5,804 nt of DNA from Candidatus Bipolaricaulota bacterium (GTDB lineage: Bacteria; Bipolaricaulota; Bipolaricaulia; UBA7950; UBA9294): contig JAJOKK010000094.1 of assembly GCA_021129875.1 (NCBI GenBank), positions 1 through 5,804 of the forward strand, written 5' to 3'. This document shows, in pieces, positions 5,703-5,804 of the stretch. Below the pieces are notes generated by a model. It did no database searches. It was not told where the DNA came from and saw only the letters and a program-made list of their open reading frames with translations. The position numbers and the translations under genes were made by a program. The stretch's first letter is position 1, and the number at the start of each line of letters is the position of its first letter.

Positions 5703-5804
5703 CGTCCACCCAGCCTTTGTGGCCGTTTCTATCTTCGAAAGCGCAATAGATTGCTGTTTCGATGTACGTATTCAGTAAACCCATCCCTGAACCGCGTTCG
5801 AGGG
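5678..5804 (-). CDS. Possible 3' end of an unidentified gene (partial)
   Basis: Reading the minus strand from the right edge, a frame stays open for 41 codons before a TAG at 5680-5678, 13 bases before the coaD ATG. Its end reads EDRNGHKGWVDVESRWSLR, which has a natural-looking composition, but I do not recognise the family. An internal ATG at 5784-5782 would give a 35-residue product, though without a clear ribosome binding site; a longer gene entering from outside is likelier. An open frame this short arises easily by chance, and the opposite strand is open here too. If it is real, coaD could be the downstream gene of an operon, with the strong promoter at 5674-5702 lying inside the upstream gene's tail. 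Confidence 0.35.

Overview
The window looks like ordinary chromosome from a moderately GC-rich bacterium. Its genes have strong G/C preference at third codon positions, bacterial -35/-10 promoters are visible, and the gene types (coaD, a YhaM-like exoribonuclease, a UvrD-type helicase-nuclease) are bacterial. I cannot name the phylum. The mix of a YhaM-like protein, a secreted NosD-like beta-helix protein of a kind also common in archaea, and promoters lying directly against start codons would fit a poorly sampled or thermophile-related lineage such as Bipolaricaulota/Acetothermia. That placement is a guess.

Layout from left to right. (1) Positions 24-1055, minus strand: a YhaM-family 3'-5' exoribonuclease (OB fold plus HD domain) with a textbook Shine-Dalgarno site. 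A short perfect inverted repeat lies just past its stop. (2) Positions 1056-1228: an intergenic stretch holding five consecutive 11-bp tandem repeats (1111-1165). (3) Positions 1229-2014, minus strand: a secreted right-handed beta-helix protein with a NosD-type C-terminus, its own Shine-Dalgarno site and a plausible promoter. (4) Positions 2015-2147: a divergent promoter region. (5) About 2148-5141, plus strand: a 997-residue UvrD/PcrA-type helicase fused to a C-terminal PD-(D/E)XK nuclease with the four-cysteine iron-sulfur signature of AddB/Cas4-type nucleases. (6) Positions 5179-5664, minus strand: coaD (phosphopantetheine adenylyltransferase), convergent with the helicase across 37 bp. (7) Positions 5678-5804, minus strand: a possible 3' end of another gene that runs off the window.

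The genes do not form one pathway. The helicase-nuclease points to double-strand-break processing and recombination, YhaM to RNA turnover (possibly DNA), CoaD to coenzyme A synthesis, and the beta-helix protein to the cell surface or periplasm. I see no defence island, CRISPR array, insertion sequence, tRNA or rRNA. The points most worth following up are the 11-bp repeat array, the two genes whose best promoters predict leaderless mRNAs, and the single-chain helicase/Fe-S nuclease with no visible partner subunit.
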